A stretch of 12,197 nucleotides of DNA from Armatimonadota bacterium (GTDB lineage Bacteria; Armatimonadota; Fervidibacteria; Fervidibacterales; Fervidibacteraceae). The notes beneath the pieces were generated by a model. That model did not search any database and was not told the origin of the DNA. It saw only the letters and a program-made list of their open reading frames with translations. The DNA is taken from positions 1-12,197 of the forward strand of contig JANZZQ010000023.1 in NCBI GenBank assembly GCA_026419315.1, given 5' to 3'. Below are positions 6,611 through 12,197 of the stretch, one piece after another. Each line of letters opens with the position of its first letter. The stretch's first letter is position 1. The position numbers and the translations under genes are program-made.

Positions 6611-8122
6611 ATGCGAGGGGATGATGCTAAGATGTCGCGGCGTAAATTCTTGGCTGTTGGAAGTTTGACTATTGCCTCCTCTGCGCTTAAGTTTTCGGCA
6701 GAAAAAGCCTTACCCACACCACCTGATTTTCGCCTTGGTGGTCGTTCCCTTGTCGTTAAGCCCGTTTTGACTTATGGTGTCTACCGCCGCGTGGAAGCGA
6801 CAAGTTGGCGACCTTGGGGCGGGATTGAGACCGAAGCCGATGCCGATAAGGAACTATCCCACATCCGCACCGAACTGCAACGATTGAGGGCGAAAGCCGA
6901 TTTCCCCGTCCGATTCCTTGAACCCAGCAAGGTCTCAAACCCAGTTCAAGTTGCTACTTTGACCGACCTTGACAAAGCAGATGCAATTTTGGTCTACGCT
7001 GCCGGTGCTTGGATTGACACTCTTCAGGCTCTCGTTGACAGGGGTTTGCCGACAATTTTCTTCGTCCGCTTCCGAACTGAGCCTTACTACCTTTGGCACG
7101 AAATCATTCACGCCCGATTCCTTCGCAGCCATACCGACAGGCTAATGCAAAAGCGAGTTTCCTACGGCGATGTCGTTGTTGACGATTACGGTGAACTGCT
7201 TTGGCGTCTCCGGAGCCTTTACGGGCTAATCAACGTTTTGGGGCGCCGCATCATTGCAGTTGGCGGTCCAGGGGGTTGGGCTCACCCACCCGGGATCCCA
7301 AGCCCGCCAGAGTTGGCGAAGGAAAAGTGGAAACTTGACATTGTGACTTTCCCGATCCAAGAGTTGGTGAAGATGATTGAGTCGGCGCGAAGGGACATCA
7401 AGCAAGTGGAGAGAGCTCGCAAAGAGGCAGAGCGATACTTGCAACAAAGGGAAATCACCCTTCAGACCCGCAAGGAATTTGTCATTGAAGCCTTCTTGCT
7501 GGCGAATATCTTCCGCGAACTGATGAGGCGCTATGAAGCATACGCTATCACGACGAACGGCTGCATGGGCAGTTACGCCGGCATCATGCCGTGCTTGACA
7601 CTTACCCTTATCAACGATGCAGGTTACATGGCTTATTGCGAATCAGATTTTGTCAACATTCCTGCGGGGATTTTGCTACATTTCATCGCCGGCAAGCCAA
7701 CTTTCTTTTGCAACCCGACTTTCCCAACGCAGGATGGGGTTATTTTGTTTGCCCACTGCACGGCACCGAGGTTTATGGACGGCAAGCGAGGTGAGCCGGC
7801 AAAGTTGGTCACCCATTTTGAATCCGACCACGGCGCAGCAATCAAAGTCGAGATGAGAAAAGGTCAAATTGTGACTGTTGTCAATCCCGACTTTGAAGCG
7901 CGGGAGTGGTGCGGGTTCGTGGGCGAAATTGTCGGGACCCCATTCCTCCCTGTTTGTCGCTCGCAAATTGAGGTCAAAGTGAAAGCAAATGTCAAGGAAG
8001 TCATTTTGGCGATGCGTGGCTTCCATTGCACAATAGCCTACGGCGACTACCGCAAAGAGGTCGGATACGCACTCTCAAAAGTTGGAATTGGTTGGTGGGA
8101 TTTGTCGGAAAGCCGAAGTTGA
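6611..8122 (+). CDS. Tat-exported protein with an L-fucose/L-arabinose isomerase-like domain
   Basis: 503 residues from the ATG at 6611, preceded by AAGGAGG with an 8-nt gap. A twin-arginine signal SRRKFLAVG is at 9-17, followed by a hydrophobic stretch (15-27) and a likely cleavage region near EKALPTP, predicting export of a folded protein. The body resembles the FucI/AraA-like superfamily. The N-terminal part (about 50-290) has alternating strand/helix texture. The C-terminal half carries TTNGCMGSYAGIMPCL (314-329), ND.GY.AYCESD (335-346), GKPTFFCNP (361-369), AHCTAPRFM (381-389) and FESDHGAA (403-410). Glu344, Asp346 and His382 are plausible divalent-metal ligands by analogy with isomerases; this is inference. 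True sugar isomerases are cytosolic, so the Tat signal suggests a different, envelope role. The gene stands alone between a divergent membrane protein and the FHA gene. Confidence 0.8.
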   Translation: MRGDDAKMSRRKFLAVGSLTIASSALKFSAEKALPTPPDFRLGGRSLVVKPVLTYGVYRRVEATSWRPWGGIETEADADKELSHIRTELQRLRAKADFPVRFLEPSKVSNPVQVATLTDLDKADAILVYAAGAWIDTLQALVDRGLPTIFFVRFRTEPYYLWHEIIHARFLRSHTDRLMQKRVSYGDVVVDDYGELLWRLRSLYGLINVLGRRIIAVGGPGGWAHPPGIPSPPELAKEKWKLDIVTFPIQELVKMIESARRDIKQVERARKEAERYLQQREITLQTRKEFVIEAFLLANIFRELMRRYEAYAITTNGCMGSYAGIMPCLTLTLINDAGYMAYCESDFVNIPAGILLHFIAGKPTFFCNPTFPTQDGVILFAHCTAPRFMDGKRGEPAKLVTHFESDHGAAIKVEMRKGQIVTVVNPDFEAREWCGFVGEIVGTPFLPVCRSQIEVKVKANVKEVILAMRGFHCTIAYGDYRKEVGYALSKVGIGWWDLSESRS

Positions 8123-8189
8123 TTTAGCAGCGAACTTTGCGCCTCAGTTCCTTGCTCGGTCCATTTCTGTCAGCAGTTTTGGACGCACC

Positions 8190-8217
8190 TTGACAGCATT
8201 GTGGCATCCTTTTTAGT
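8190..8217 (+). promoter_or_regulatory. candidate sigma-70-type promoter for the zinc-ribbon/FHA gene
   Basis: An exact TTGACA (8190-8195) is followed after 16 nt by TTTAGT (8212-8217, 4 of 6 to TATAAT). This predicts transcription starting near 8224 and a leader of about 25 nt that still includes the AAAGGAGGGG ribosome site. The position in the 126-nt gap supports it; the -10 match is mediocre. Confidence 0.5.
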
Positions 8218-8248
8218 TGGCAAAGCAAGCAAAGGAGGGGATTGGGTC

Positions 8249-8911
8249 ATGCCGATTAAGTGTCCTCAGTGCGGGACGGAAAACCTTGATGGTGCCTTGT
8301 TTTGCGATGAGTGCGGGGCATCTTTGACGGAGGTGGCAGCACAGCCCACAGAGGCTGCACCAGCGGAGGCAGCGCCTGCAGAAGTCGCACCAAAAGAGGC
8401 AGCCCCAGCAGAAGTTGCACCACCAGTCGTCGGCGCCCTCAAGTGCCCAACTTGTGGGCACGAGAATCCACCCGATGCTCGTTTTTGCGAAAACTGTGGC
8501 GCTCAACTGATGGCACCTGCGGGTGCACCAACACCCACTCCCGTTGAAGCACCTCCTGTTGCTCCTCCGCCGGTTGTGGTCCCAATCGCTGCCCTCGTCT
8601 TCGCTGAAACCGGAACGGAGTTGCCTCTTGACTTTTCTAAAGGAGAAGTTCTCATCGGTCGCGCTGACCCGGTGAGCCGAGTTTTCCCGGATGTTGACTT
8701 GACACCCCATGGTGGTTATGAGGCGGGAGTTTCTCGCAAGCATTGCCGCATCATCAAGCAAGGTGAGCAATTCTTCGTTGAGGACCTGCAAAGCACGAAC
8801 GGCACGAAACTCAACGGACAGTTCATCCCGCCTAACCAACCACAGCCCCTCAAAGACGGCGACATTCTGGAACTTGGCCTACTAAAGGTGACTTTCAAGG
8901 TCAAGGCGTAG
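8249..8911 (+). CDS. double zinc-ribbon protein with C-terminal FHA domain
   Basis: 220 residues. There are two CxxC...CxxC zinc ribbons: Cys5, 8, 19, 22 (CPQC/CDEC) and Cys66, 69, 80, 83 (CPTC/CENC). They are separated by an Ala/Pro/Glu linker containing a short repeat (AAPAEVAP twice, about 41-58). A second proline-rich linker (about 89-112) leads into an FHA domain at about 115-218, with the hallmark residues GR (137-138), SRKH (162-165) and STNGT (182-186). FHA domains bind phosphothreonine peptides, so the protein is probably a phospho-dependent adaptor in a serine/threonine kinase network or an envelope/secretion assembly. No kinase gene is in the window. The start at ATG 8249-8251 is set by AAAGGAGGGG upstream and by the first zinc ribbon beginning at residue 5. 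It has no membrane segment. pgk follows 82 nt downstream on the same strand, so read-through is possible. Confidence 0.88.
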   Translation: MPIKCPQCGTENLDGALFCDECGASLTEVAAQPTEAAPAEAAPAEVAPKEAAPAEVAPPVVGALKCPTCGHENPPDARFCENCGAQLMAPAGAPTPTPVEAPPVAPPPVVVPIAALVFAETGTELPLDFSKGEVLIGRADPVSRVFPDVDLTPHGGYEAGVSRKHCRIIKQGEQFFVEDLQSTNGTKLNGQFIPPNQPQPLKDGDILELGLLKVTFKVKA

Positions 8912-8993
8912 TTGTCAGAACTGCTATCGGGGCTTTCTCTGACTTGCGGTTGAGGTGTAGCGTTGCAAAAGTTTGTTTGCGGAGGTGACTGGC

Positions 8994-10172
8994 ATGGCGC
9001 TGAGAACCATCCGGGATGTGGATGTGCAGGGCAAGCGAGTTTTGATGCGGGTTGATTTCAACGTCCCCATTGAGGATGGCAAGGTTTTGGACGATTGGAG
9101 GCTTCGGGCGACTGTCCCCACAATCCGCTACTTGCTTGAACGCGGCGCAAAACTCATCCTCATGTCACACCTCGGTCGACCAAAAGGCAAACGCGATGAG
9201 AAGTATTCGCTCCGTCCAGTTGCACAGAGACTGAGTGAGTTGCTCGGTCAACCTGTCAAGTTCGCTGACGATTGCGTCGGTGAAGTTGCTGAGAAGGCAG
9301 TTGCTGAACTTCAACCTGGAGAAGTTTTGCTGCTTGAGAATTTGCGCTTCCACGAAGGTGAGGAAAAGAACGACGAAACTTTCGCCCAGCAACTGGCGAA
9401 GTTGGGCGAAATTTACGTCAACGATGCTTTCGGTGCTGCCCACCGAGCCCACGCTTCCGTTCACGCAGTCACCAAGTTTTTGCCGGCATACGCCGGTTTG
9501 TTGATGGAACGGGAGGTCACCCATTTGGGCAAACTGCTTGAAGCGCCCGAAAAGCCTTTCGTGGCGGTTTTAGGCGGTGCAAAAGTCTCGGACAAAATCG
9601 GTGTCATCCGCAATTTGTTGACAAAAGTTGATGCGTTGCTTATTGGCGGCGCGATGGCTTTCACCTTCCTTAAAGCCCAAGGCTACGAGACGGGCAAATC
9701 CCTTGTTGAAGAGGACAAGTTGGATTTGGCAAAATCGCTCCTTGACGAAGCGAAGGAGAAGGGCGTTGAACTTGTTTTGCCTGTTGACTTCGTTGTTGCC
9801 GAAAGCGACGCTGAAGATGCAGCCACTGAAGTTGTCCCCGCTAACGCCATCCCCGCTGACAAAGCAGGTTACGACATCGGTCCCGAAACCGCAAAGATTT
9901 ATGCCGAACGCATCAAGGCAGCAAAGACAGTTTTCTGGAACGGACCGATGGGACGGTTTGAACGAGCTCCGTTTAAGGCTGGGACGAAAGCAATCGCAGA
10001 AGCACTCGCTGAATGCCCAGGCACAACGGTTGTTGGTGGCGGTGAAACTGCCGCCGCAGCATTTGAGTTTGGGGTCGCAGAAAAAGTCACCCACGTCTCA
10101 ACCGGTGGCGGTGCAGCCCTTGAGTTGCTTGAAGGTCAAGAGTTACCCGGAGTCGCCGTCTTGAAAGCATAG
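8994..10172 (+). CDS. pgk: phosphoglycerate kinase
   Basis: Transfers phosphate between 1,3-bisphosphoglycerate and ADP in glycolysis, reversibly, in the cytosol. It has 392 residues, the normal bacterial length, with every landmark present: RVDFNVP (19-25), SHLGRPKG (58-65), LLENLRFHEGE (113-123), NDAFGAAHRAHAS (143-155), GGAKVSDK (194-201), DIGPET (294-299), WNGPMG (315-320), GGGET (348-352) and the C-terminal VSTGGGA. The start is ATG 8994-8996, with GGAGG 8 nt upstream; a longer in-frame start at 8973 lacks a ribosome site. No gapA or tpiA adjoins it: the FHA gene is upstream and a strong terminator follows 32 nt after the stop, so pgk ends its transcription unit here. Confidence 0.98.
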   Translation: MALRTIRDVDVQGKRVLMRVDFNVPIEDGKVLDDWRLRATVPTIRYLLERGAKLILMSHLGRPKGKRDEKYSLRPVAQRLSELLGQPVKFADDCVGEVAEKAVAELQPGEVLLLENLRFHEGEEKNDETFAQQLAKLGEIYVNDAFGAAHRAHASVHAVTKFLPAYAGLLMEREVTHLGKLLEAPEKPFVAVLGGAKVSDKIGVIRNLLTKVDALLIGGAMAFTFLKAQGYETGKSLVEEDKLDLAKSLLDEAKEKGVELVLPVDFVVAESDAEDAATEVVPANAIPADKAGYDIGPETAKIYAERIKAAKTVFWNGPMGRFERAPFKAGTKAIAEALAECPGTTVVGGGETAAAAFEFGVAEKVTHVSTGGGAALELLEGQELPGVAVLKA

Positions 10173-10204
10173 GCTACCAACACGAGAAGAGACCGAAGCT
10201 GTTA

Positions 10205-10237
10205 AGGCGGGGCGATTGAGCCCCGCCTCAATTTTTT
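10205..10237 (+). terminator. strong intrinsic terminator after pgk
   Basis: AGGCGGGGC and GCCCCGCCT pair perfectly over 9 bp around a 6-nt loop (GATTGA), followed by TCAA and then six T (10232-10237). The position, just after the pgk stop, and the GC-rich stem make this a textbook Rho-independent terminator for rightward transcription. In the other direction there is no T run after the stem, so it should act mainly one way. Confidence 0.92.
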
Positions 10238-10449
10238 AAGGTCGGGCTCGCACTCGAGCGACGATTAAAGACGAGCAGAAGTCTGTTCCTTGCACGACCC
10301 GAAATTTTCGGCTCACCGGGTGCTCGCCCTAAAGGGCAGCGAAGAATCTCGCTGCAGCCCAAAGATTCCCTTAAAGCCCCGACCCATCAACTGTTGGAAG
10401 ACGGGTTCGCTGCCCTCGTTCAGGTGAAGGTCAAAGCCCAAAGGCTCAT
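10238..10449. other. gene-free stretch with a cluster of hairpins closed by a long-range stem
   Basis: This lies between the convergent pgk terminator and the hisG stop and has no credible coding frame. GGTCGGG (10240-10246) is complementary to CCCGACC (10378-10384), and the pairing extends two more bases past one bulged C. Between these arms are local hairpins: GCTCG/CGAGC (10246-10259), GAGCAG/CTGTTC with one G-U pair on the plus strand (10273-10288), CCGAA/TTCGG (10299-10311), GCCC/GGGC (10326-10337) and GCAGCGA/TCGCTGC (10336-10355). It could be a small structured RNA, the 3' trailer of hisG, or an interspersed repeat. I recognise no known RNA family in it, and short inverted repeats are common in G+C-rich gaps. 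Confidence 0.4.
10336..10355. repeat. perfect 7-bp inverted repeat, possible interspersed hairpin repeat
   Basis: GCAGCGA and TCGCTGC flank a 6-nt loop (AGAATC). On the minus strand the unit contains GCGAGATTCTTCGC, which from memory resembles hairpin-like repeats scattered through intergenic DNA of many bacteria. Whether it recurs in this genome cannot be judged from one window; only this copy was seen here. Confidence 0.4.
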
Positions 10450-11331
10450 TCACGGCACCACTTTGTTGAGCGGATACTCAATGATGTCCCGTCCACCTGC
10501 TTCCTTCAGTTGCGGGATGAGCTCGCGAACTTGCAACTCGTCAACGATGACCTCAATTGCCACCCAATCTTCATCGGCGAGGGGGGAAATCGTTGGCGCT
10601 TTCATTGCTGGCAACACGGAAAGGACTTTGGGCAGATCGGCCCTTGATACGTTCAACTTCAGACCGACCTTCTGCTGGGCTGTTAGTGCCCCTTGCAGCA
10701 ACAGAGCCATGTGGCGAATTTTCCTCTGCTTCCACTCATCTTGCCAGGATCTCGGGTTAGCGATGAGCCTTGTCGTTGACTCCAAAATGGTCTCAATGAT
10801 GCGCAAGTTGTTCGCCCTCAAGGTCGCTCCTGTTTCCGTCACATCGGCGATGGCGTCAACGAGTTCTGGCACTTTCGCTTCCGTCGCCCCCCATGAGAAC
10901 TCAACTTTGGCGTTGACACCTCTCTGTTGCAAAAACTTCTTGACAATGTTGGGCAACTCCGTAGCGATGCGCTTGCCTTCCAAGTCTTCAACTCGCTGGT
11001 AGGGCGAGTTGTTGTGGACAGCGATAACGAGCCTGACTTTGCCCAAACCTTGCTTTGAATAGACGAACTCGGCGACTTGAACAACTTGGTCTTCAACATC
11101 GTTCTCAACGATTTGGTCGTAGCCCGTTATGCCAGCGTCCAAGACCCCTTCGGCAACATAGCGCGGAATCTCTTGCGCCCTGAGCAAAATTGCTTGGATT
11201 TCAGGGTCGTTGATCCGCGGGAAGTGGGACCGACCTTCAATGTGAACTTCCCAGCCAGCCATTTTCATTAACCGCAAAGTCGCCTCTTGTAGGCTCCCCT
11301 TCGGGATTCCAAGTCGTAGCCTTTGTTCCAT
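10450..11331 (-). CDS. hisG: ATP phosphoribosyltransferase, long (self-regulated) form
   Basis: First enzyme of histidine biosynthesis: condenses ATP with PRPP to phosphoribosyl-ATP, in the cytosol. At 293 residues it is the long form. The catalytic part shows GIPKGSL (8-14), DAGITGYDQIVE (66-77), RIATELPNIVKKF (121-133) and the PRPP-binding signature ending DVTETGATL (163-171). The last ~70 residues (KLNVSRADLPKVLSVLPAM... onward from 225) form the ACT-like regulatory domain that binds histidine in long-form enzymes, so no HisZ partner is needed. The ATG at 11329-11331 has GGAGGT upstream but at a long 11-nt spacing, which may lower translation. No other his gene adjoins; it is divergent from the ABC ATPase gene and convergent with pgk. 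It would be feedback-inhibited by histidine by family knowledge. Confidence 0.96.
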   Translation of the reverse strand: MEQRLRLGIPKGSLQEATLRLMKMAGWEVHIEGRSHFPRINDPEIQAILLRAQEIPRYVAEGVLDAGITGYDQIVENDVEDQVVQVAEFVYSKQGLGKVRLVIAVHNNSPYQRVEDLEGKRIATELPNIVKKFLQQRGVNAKVEFSWGATEAKVPELVDAIADVTETGATLRANNLRIIETILESTTRLIANPRSWQDEWKQRKIRHMALLLQGALTAQQKVGLKLNVSRADLPKVLSVLPAMKAPTISPLADEDWVAIEVIVDELQVRELIPQLKEAGGRDIIEYPLNKVVP

Positions 11332-11379
11332 CGGTGAACCGACCTCCGTTGCAATGTCTTCTTTGTTTGCTCAGTGCGC

Positions 11380-11385
11380 TAAAAT
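11380..11385 (+). promoter_or_regulatory. candidate -10 box for the ABC ATPase gene
   Basis: TAAAAT (5 of 6 to TATAAT) lies in the 125-nt divergent gap, 71 nt upstream of the ABC ATG. No convincing -35 hexamer is seen at 16-18 nt. It sits in an imperfect dyad (GTGC...AAAATTTT...GCAC, about 11374-11393) that could also serve the divergent hisG. Low confidence. Confidence 0.3.
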
Positions 11386-11456
11386 TTTGGCACGGCTTGC
11401 AAAGGGAAACCTTCAAAGTTGCCCCATCGTCGAACGAACTCGGAGGGCGAAGCACC

Positions 11457-12161
11457 ATGATTGAAGTGGTTGAGCTGACAAAGTTTTATGGCGAACTGAG
11501 AGCGCTTGACAATGTGACCTTTGATGTTCAAAAAGGCGAGATTTTGGGCTTTCTCGGACCAAACGGCGCAGGCAAAACGACAACGATGCGGATTTTGACA
11601 GGATTTTTAAGCCCAACAACTGGGGTAGTGAAGGTCGGCGGCTACGATGTAGTTGAAAACTCTTTGGAAGTTCGCCGCATAACTGGCTATCTGCCTGAAA
11701 CTGTCCCACTTTACAACGAAATGCGAGTCCGTGAGTATTTGGGCTATATGGCTCGCATCCGAGGCATCAAACGCAACCGAATTCGCGACCGCGTGGACTA
11801 TGTGATGGAACGGTGCGGCTTGGTTGAAGTTGCTGACCGAATCATTGGGCATTTGTCCAAAGGTTATCGCCAACGGGTTGGAATCGCCCAAGCTATCGTT
11901 CATGACCCTCAAGTGCTCATCTTGGATGAGCCGACCATCGGGCTTGACCCTGTGCAAGTTCGTGAGGTTCGGCAACTCATCAAAAGCATGGCTGGCGAAC
12001 GGACCATCATCTTGAGCACCCACATTTTGCCCGAAGTTTCCATGACTTGCGAGCGAGTGCTCATTATCCACAAAGGACGAATCGTCGCCGAAGATACACC
12101 TGAAGGTTTGTCAAGAAGGTTGCAACAGTCGGAGCGAATTTTGGTTAGGCTCGCCCGCATC
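11457..12161 (+). CDS. ABC-2-type exporter ATPase subunit, truncated by the contig end
   Basis: 235 genuine residues of a cytosolic ATP-binding subunit: Walker A GPNGAGKTT (34-42), a Q-loop position carrying Glu (LPETVPLY, 80-87), signature LSKGYRQRVG (133-142), Walker B VLILDEP (153-159) with Glu158, D-loop GLDP and switch His189 in STH. Glu at the Q-loop and the LSKGYRQR signature are features of the GldA/NatA-like branch that works with ABC-2 membrane permeases; the permease would be expected downstream but is not present. The start is ATG 11457-11459, with GGAGGG 9 nt upstream; the frame is open further upstream to a GTG at 11334 but without family similarity. After Ile235 the reading frame enters a sequencing adapter, which adds LSLIHI and a false TGA. 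The natural protein should be longer (typically ~300 residues). The substrate cannot be deduced. Confidence 0.93.
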
Positions 12162-12197
12162 CTGTCTCTTATACACATCTGACGCTGCCGACGAGCG
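12162..12197 (+). other. Nextera/Tn5 sequencing adapter (assembly artefact)
   Basis: Positions 12162-12180 are exactly the 19-bp Tn5 mosaic end as read through in Nextera libraries (CTGTCTCTTATACACATCT). Positions 12181-12194 (GACGCTGCCGACGA) are the rest of the read-1 transposase adapter. The final GCG (12195-12197) would then be the first bases of a sample index. The order and identity match the commercial adapter, so this is not organism DNA nor a Tn5 insertion. All coding calls past 12161 should be ignored. Confidence 0.97.

Noticed and set aside
8360..8430. Short GCACCAGCAGAAG-type repeats as a possible tandem array or CRISPR
   Set aside because: They lie within the FHA gene and encode the repeated Ala/Pro/Glu linker. 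They have no spacers and vary as codons do.
8213..8839. Long minus-strand frame (208 codons) opposite the zinc-ribbon/FHA gene
   Set aside because: The sense strand has clear zinc-ribbon and FHA motifs and a good ribosome site. The antisense frame is Cys/Trp/Arg-rich, as expected from the shadow of Ala/Pro-rich codons.
8914..8943. GTCAGA/TCTGAC inverted repeat after the FHA gene
   Set aside because: The arms are 6 bp around an 18-nt loop with no T run after them, so it is not a convincing terminator, and six-base arms arise easily by chance.
8973..8993. An upstream in-frame start for pgk (seven extra residues)
   Set aside because: GGAGGTGA falls inside this extension and points to the ATG at 8994, where family similarity begins.
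11909..12178. Minus-strand frame of 89 codons opposite the ABC ATPase, starting MCIRDR
   Set aside because: Its start codon and first residues come from the sequencing adapter, and the rest is the antisense of a conserved ATPase.
12162..12180. A Tn5/IS50 transposon end
   Set aside because: The mosaic end is followed directly by the synthetic Nextera adapter tail and then the sequence stops; there is no IS50 or resistance DNA.

Overview
The window is about 12.2 kb of chromosomal-looking bacterial DNA with moderate G+C (by eye, about half). It carries ten protein genes with bacterial Shine-Dalgarno sites (GGAGG type) and short intergenic gaps. It looks like a contig end from a genome or metagenome assembly, because the last 36 bases are a Nextera/Tn5 sequencing adapter rather than organism DNA. 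The organism cannot be fixed from the sequence. Codon style and gene mix (GH130 enzyme, Tat-exported sugar-isomerase-like protein, FHA/zinc-ribbon protein, housekeeping pgk/hisG/hom) recall thermophilic Armatimonadota such as Fervidibacter-type genomes, but this is a low-confidence impression.

Layout. Positions 1-1192 (minus): homoserine dehydrogenase (hom), starting at TTG and running off the left edge within its C-terminal ACT domain. Positions 1243-1923 (minus): a lipoprotein of unknown function just upstream of hom and possibly co-transcribed with it. Positions 2060-3019 (plus): a GH130 mannoside-phosphorylase-type enzyme. It converges on, and overlaps by 20 nt, a leftward group of three genes: two paralogous DUF21/CBS/CorC transporter-type membrane proteins (3000-4301 and 4529-5815) and, furthest upstream, an unrecognised membrane protein (5902-6462). 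Positions 6611-8122 (plus): a Tat-signal protein whose C-terminal half resembles L-fucose/arabinose isomerases. Positions 8249-8911 (plus): a small protein with two zinc ribbons and an FHA domain. Positions 8994-10172 (plus): phosphoglycerate kinase (pgk), closed by a strong intrinsic terminator. Positions 10238-10449: a gene-free stretch containing several hairpins enclosed by a long-range complementary pair. Positions 10450-11331 (minus): long-form ATP phosphoribosyltransferase (hisG). Positions 11457-12161 (plus): the ATPase of an ABC-2-type exporter, cut by the adapter.

Functionally the window mixes amino-acid biosynthesis (hom, hisG), glycolysis (pgk), probable divalent-cation transport or tolerance (CorC pair) and carbohydrate-related enzymes (GH130, isomerase-like). 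No phage, IS element, CRISPR array, tRNA or rRNA was seen. I found no convincing new multi-gene system. The points most worth a second look are the adapter-derived chimeric end, the multi-hairpin intergenic element after pgk, the Tat-exported isomerase-like protein, the double zinc-ribbon/FHA protein, and the divergent membrane-core motifs of the two CorC paralogues.
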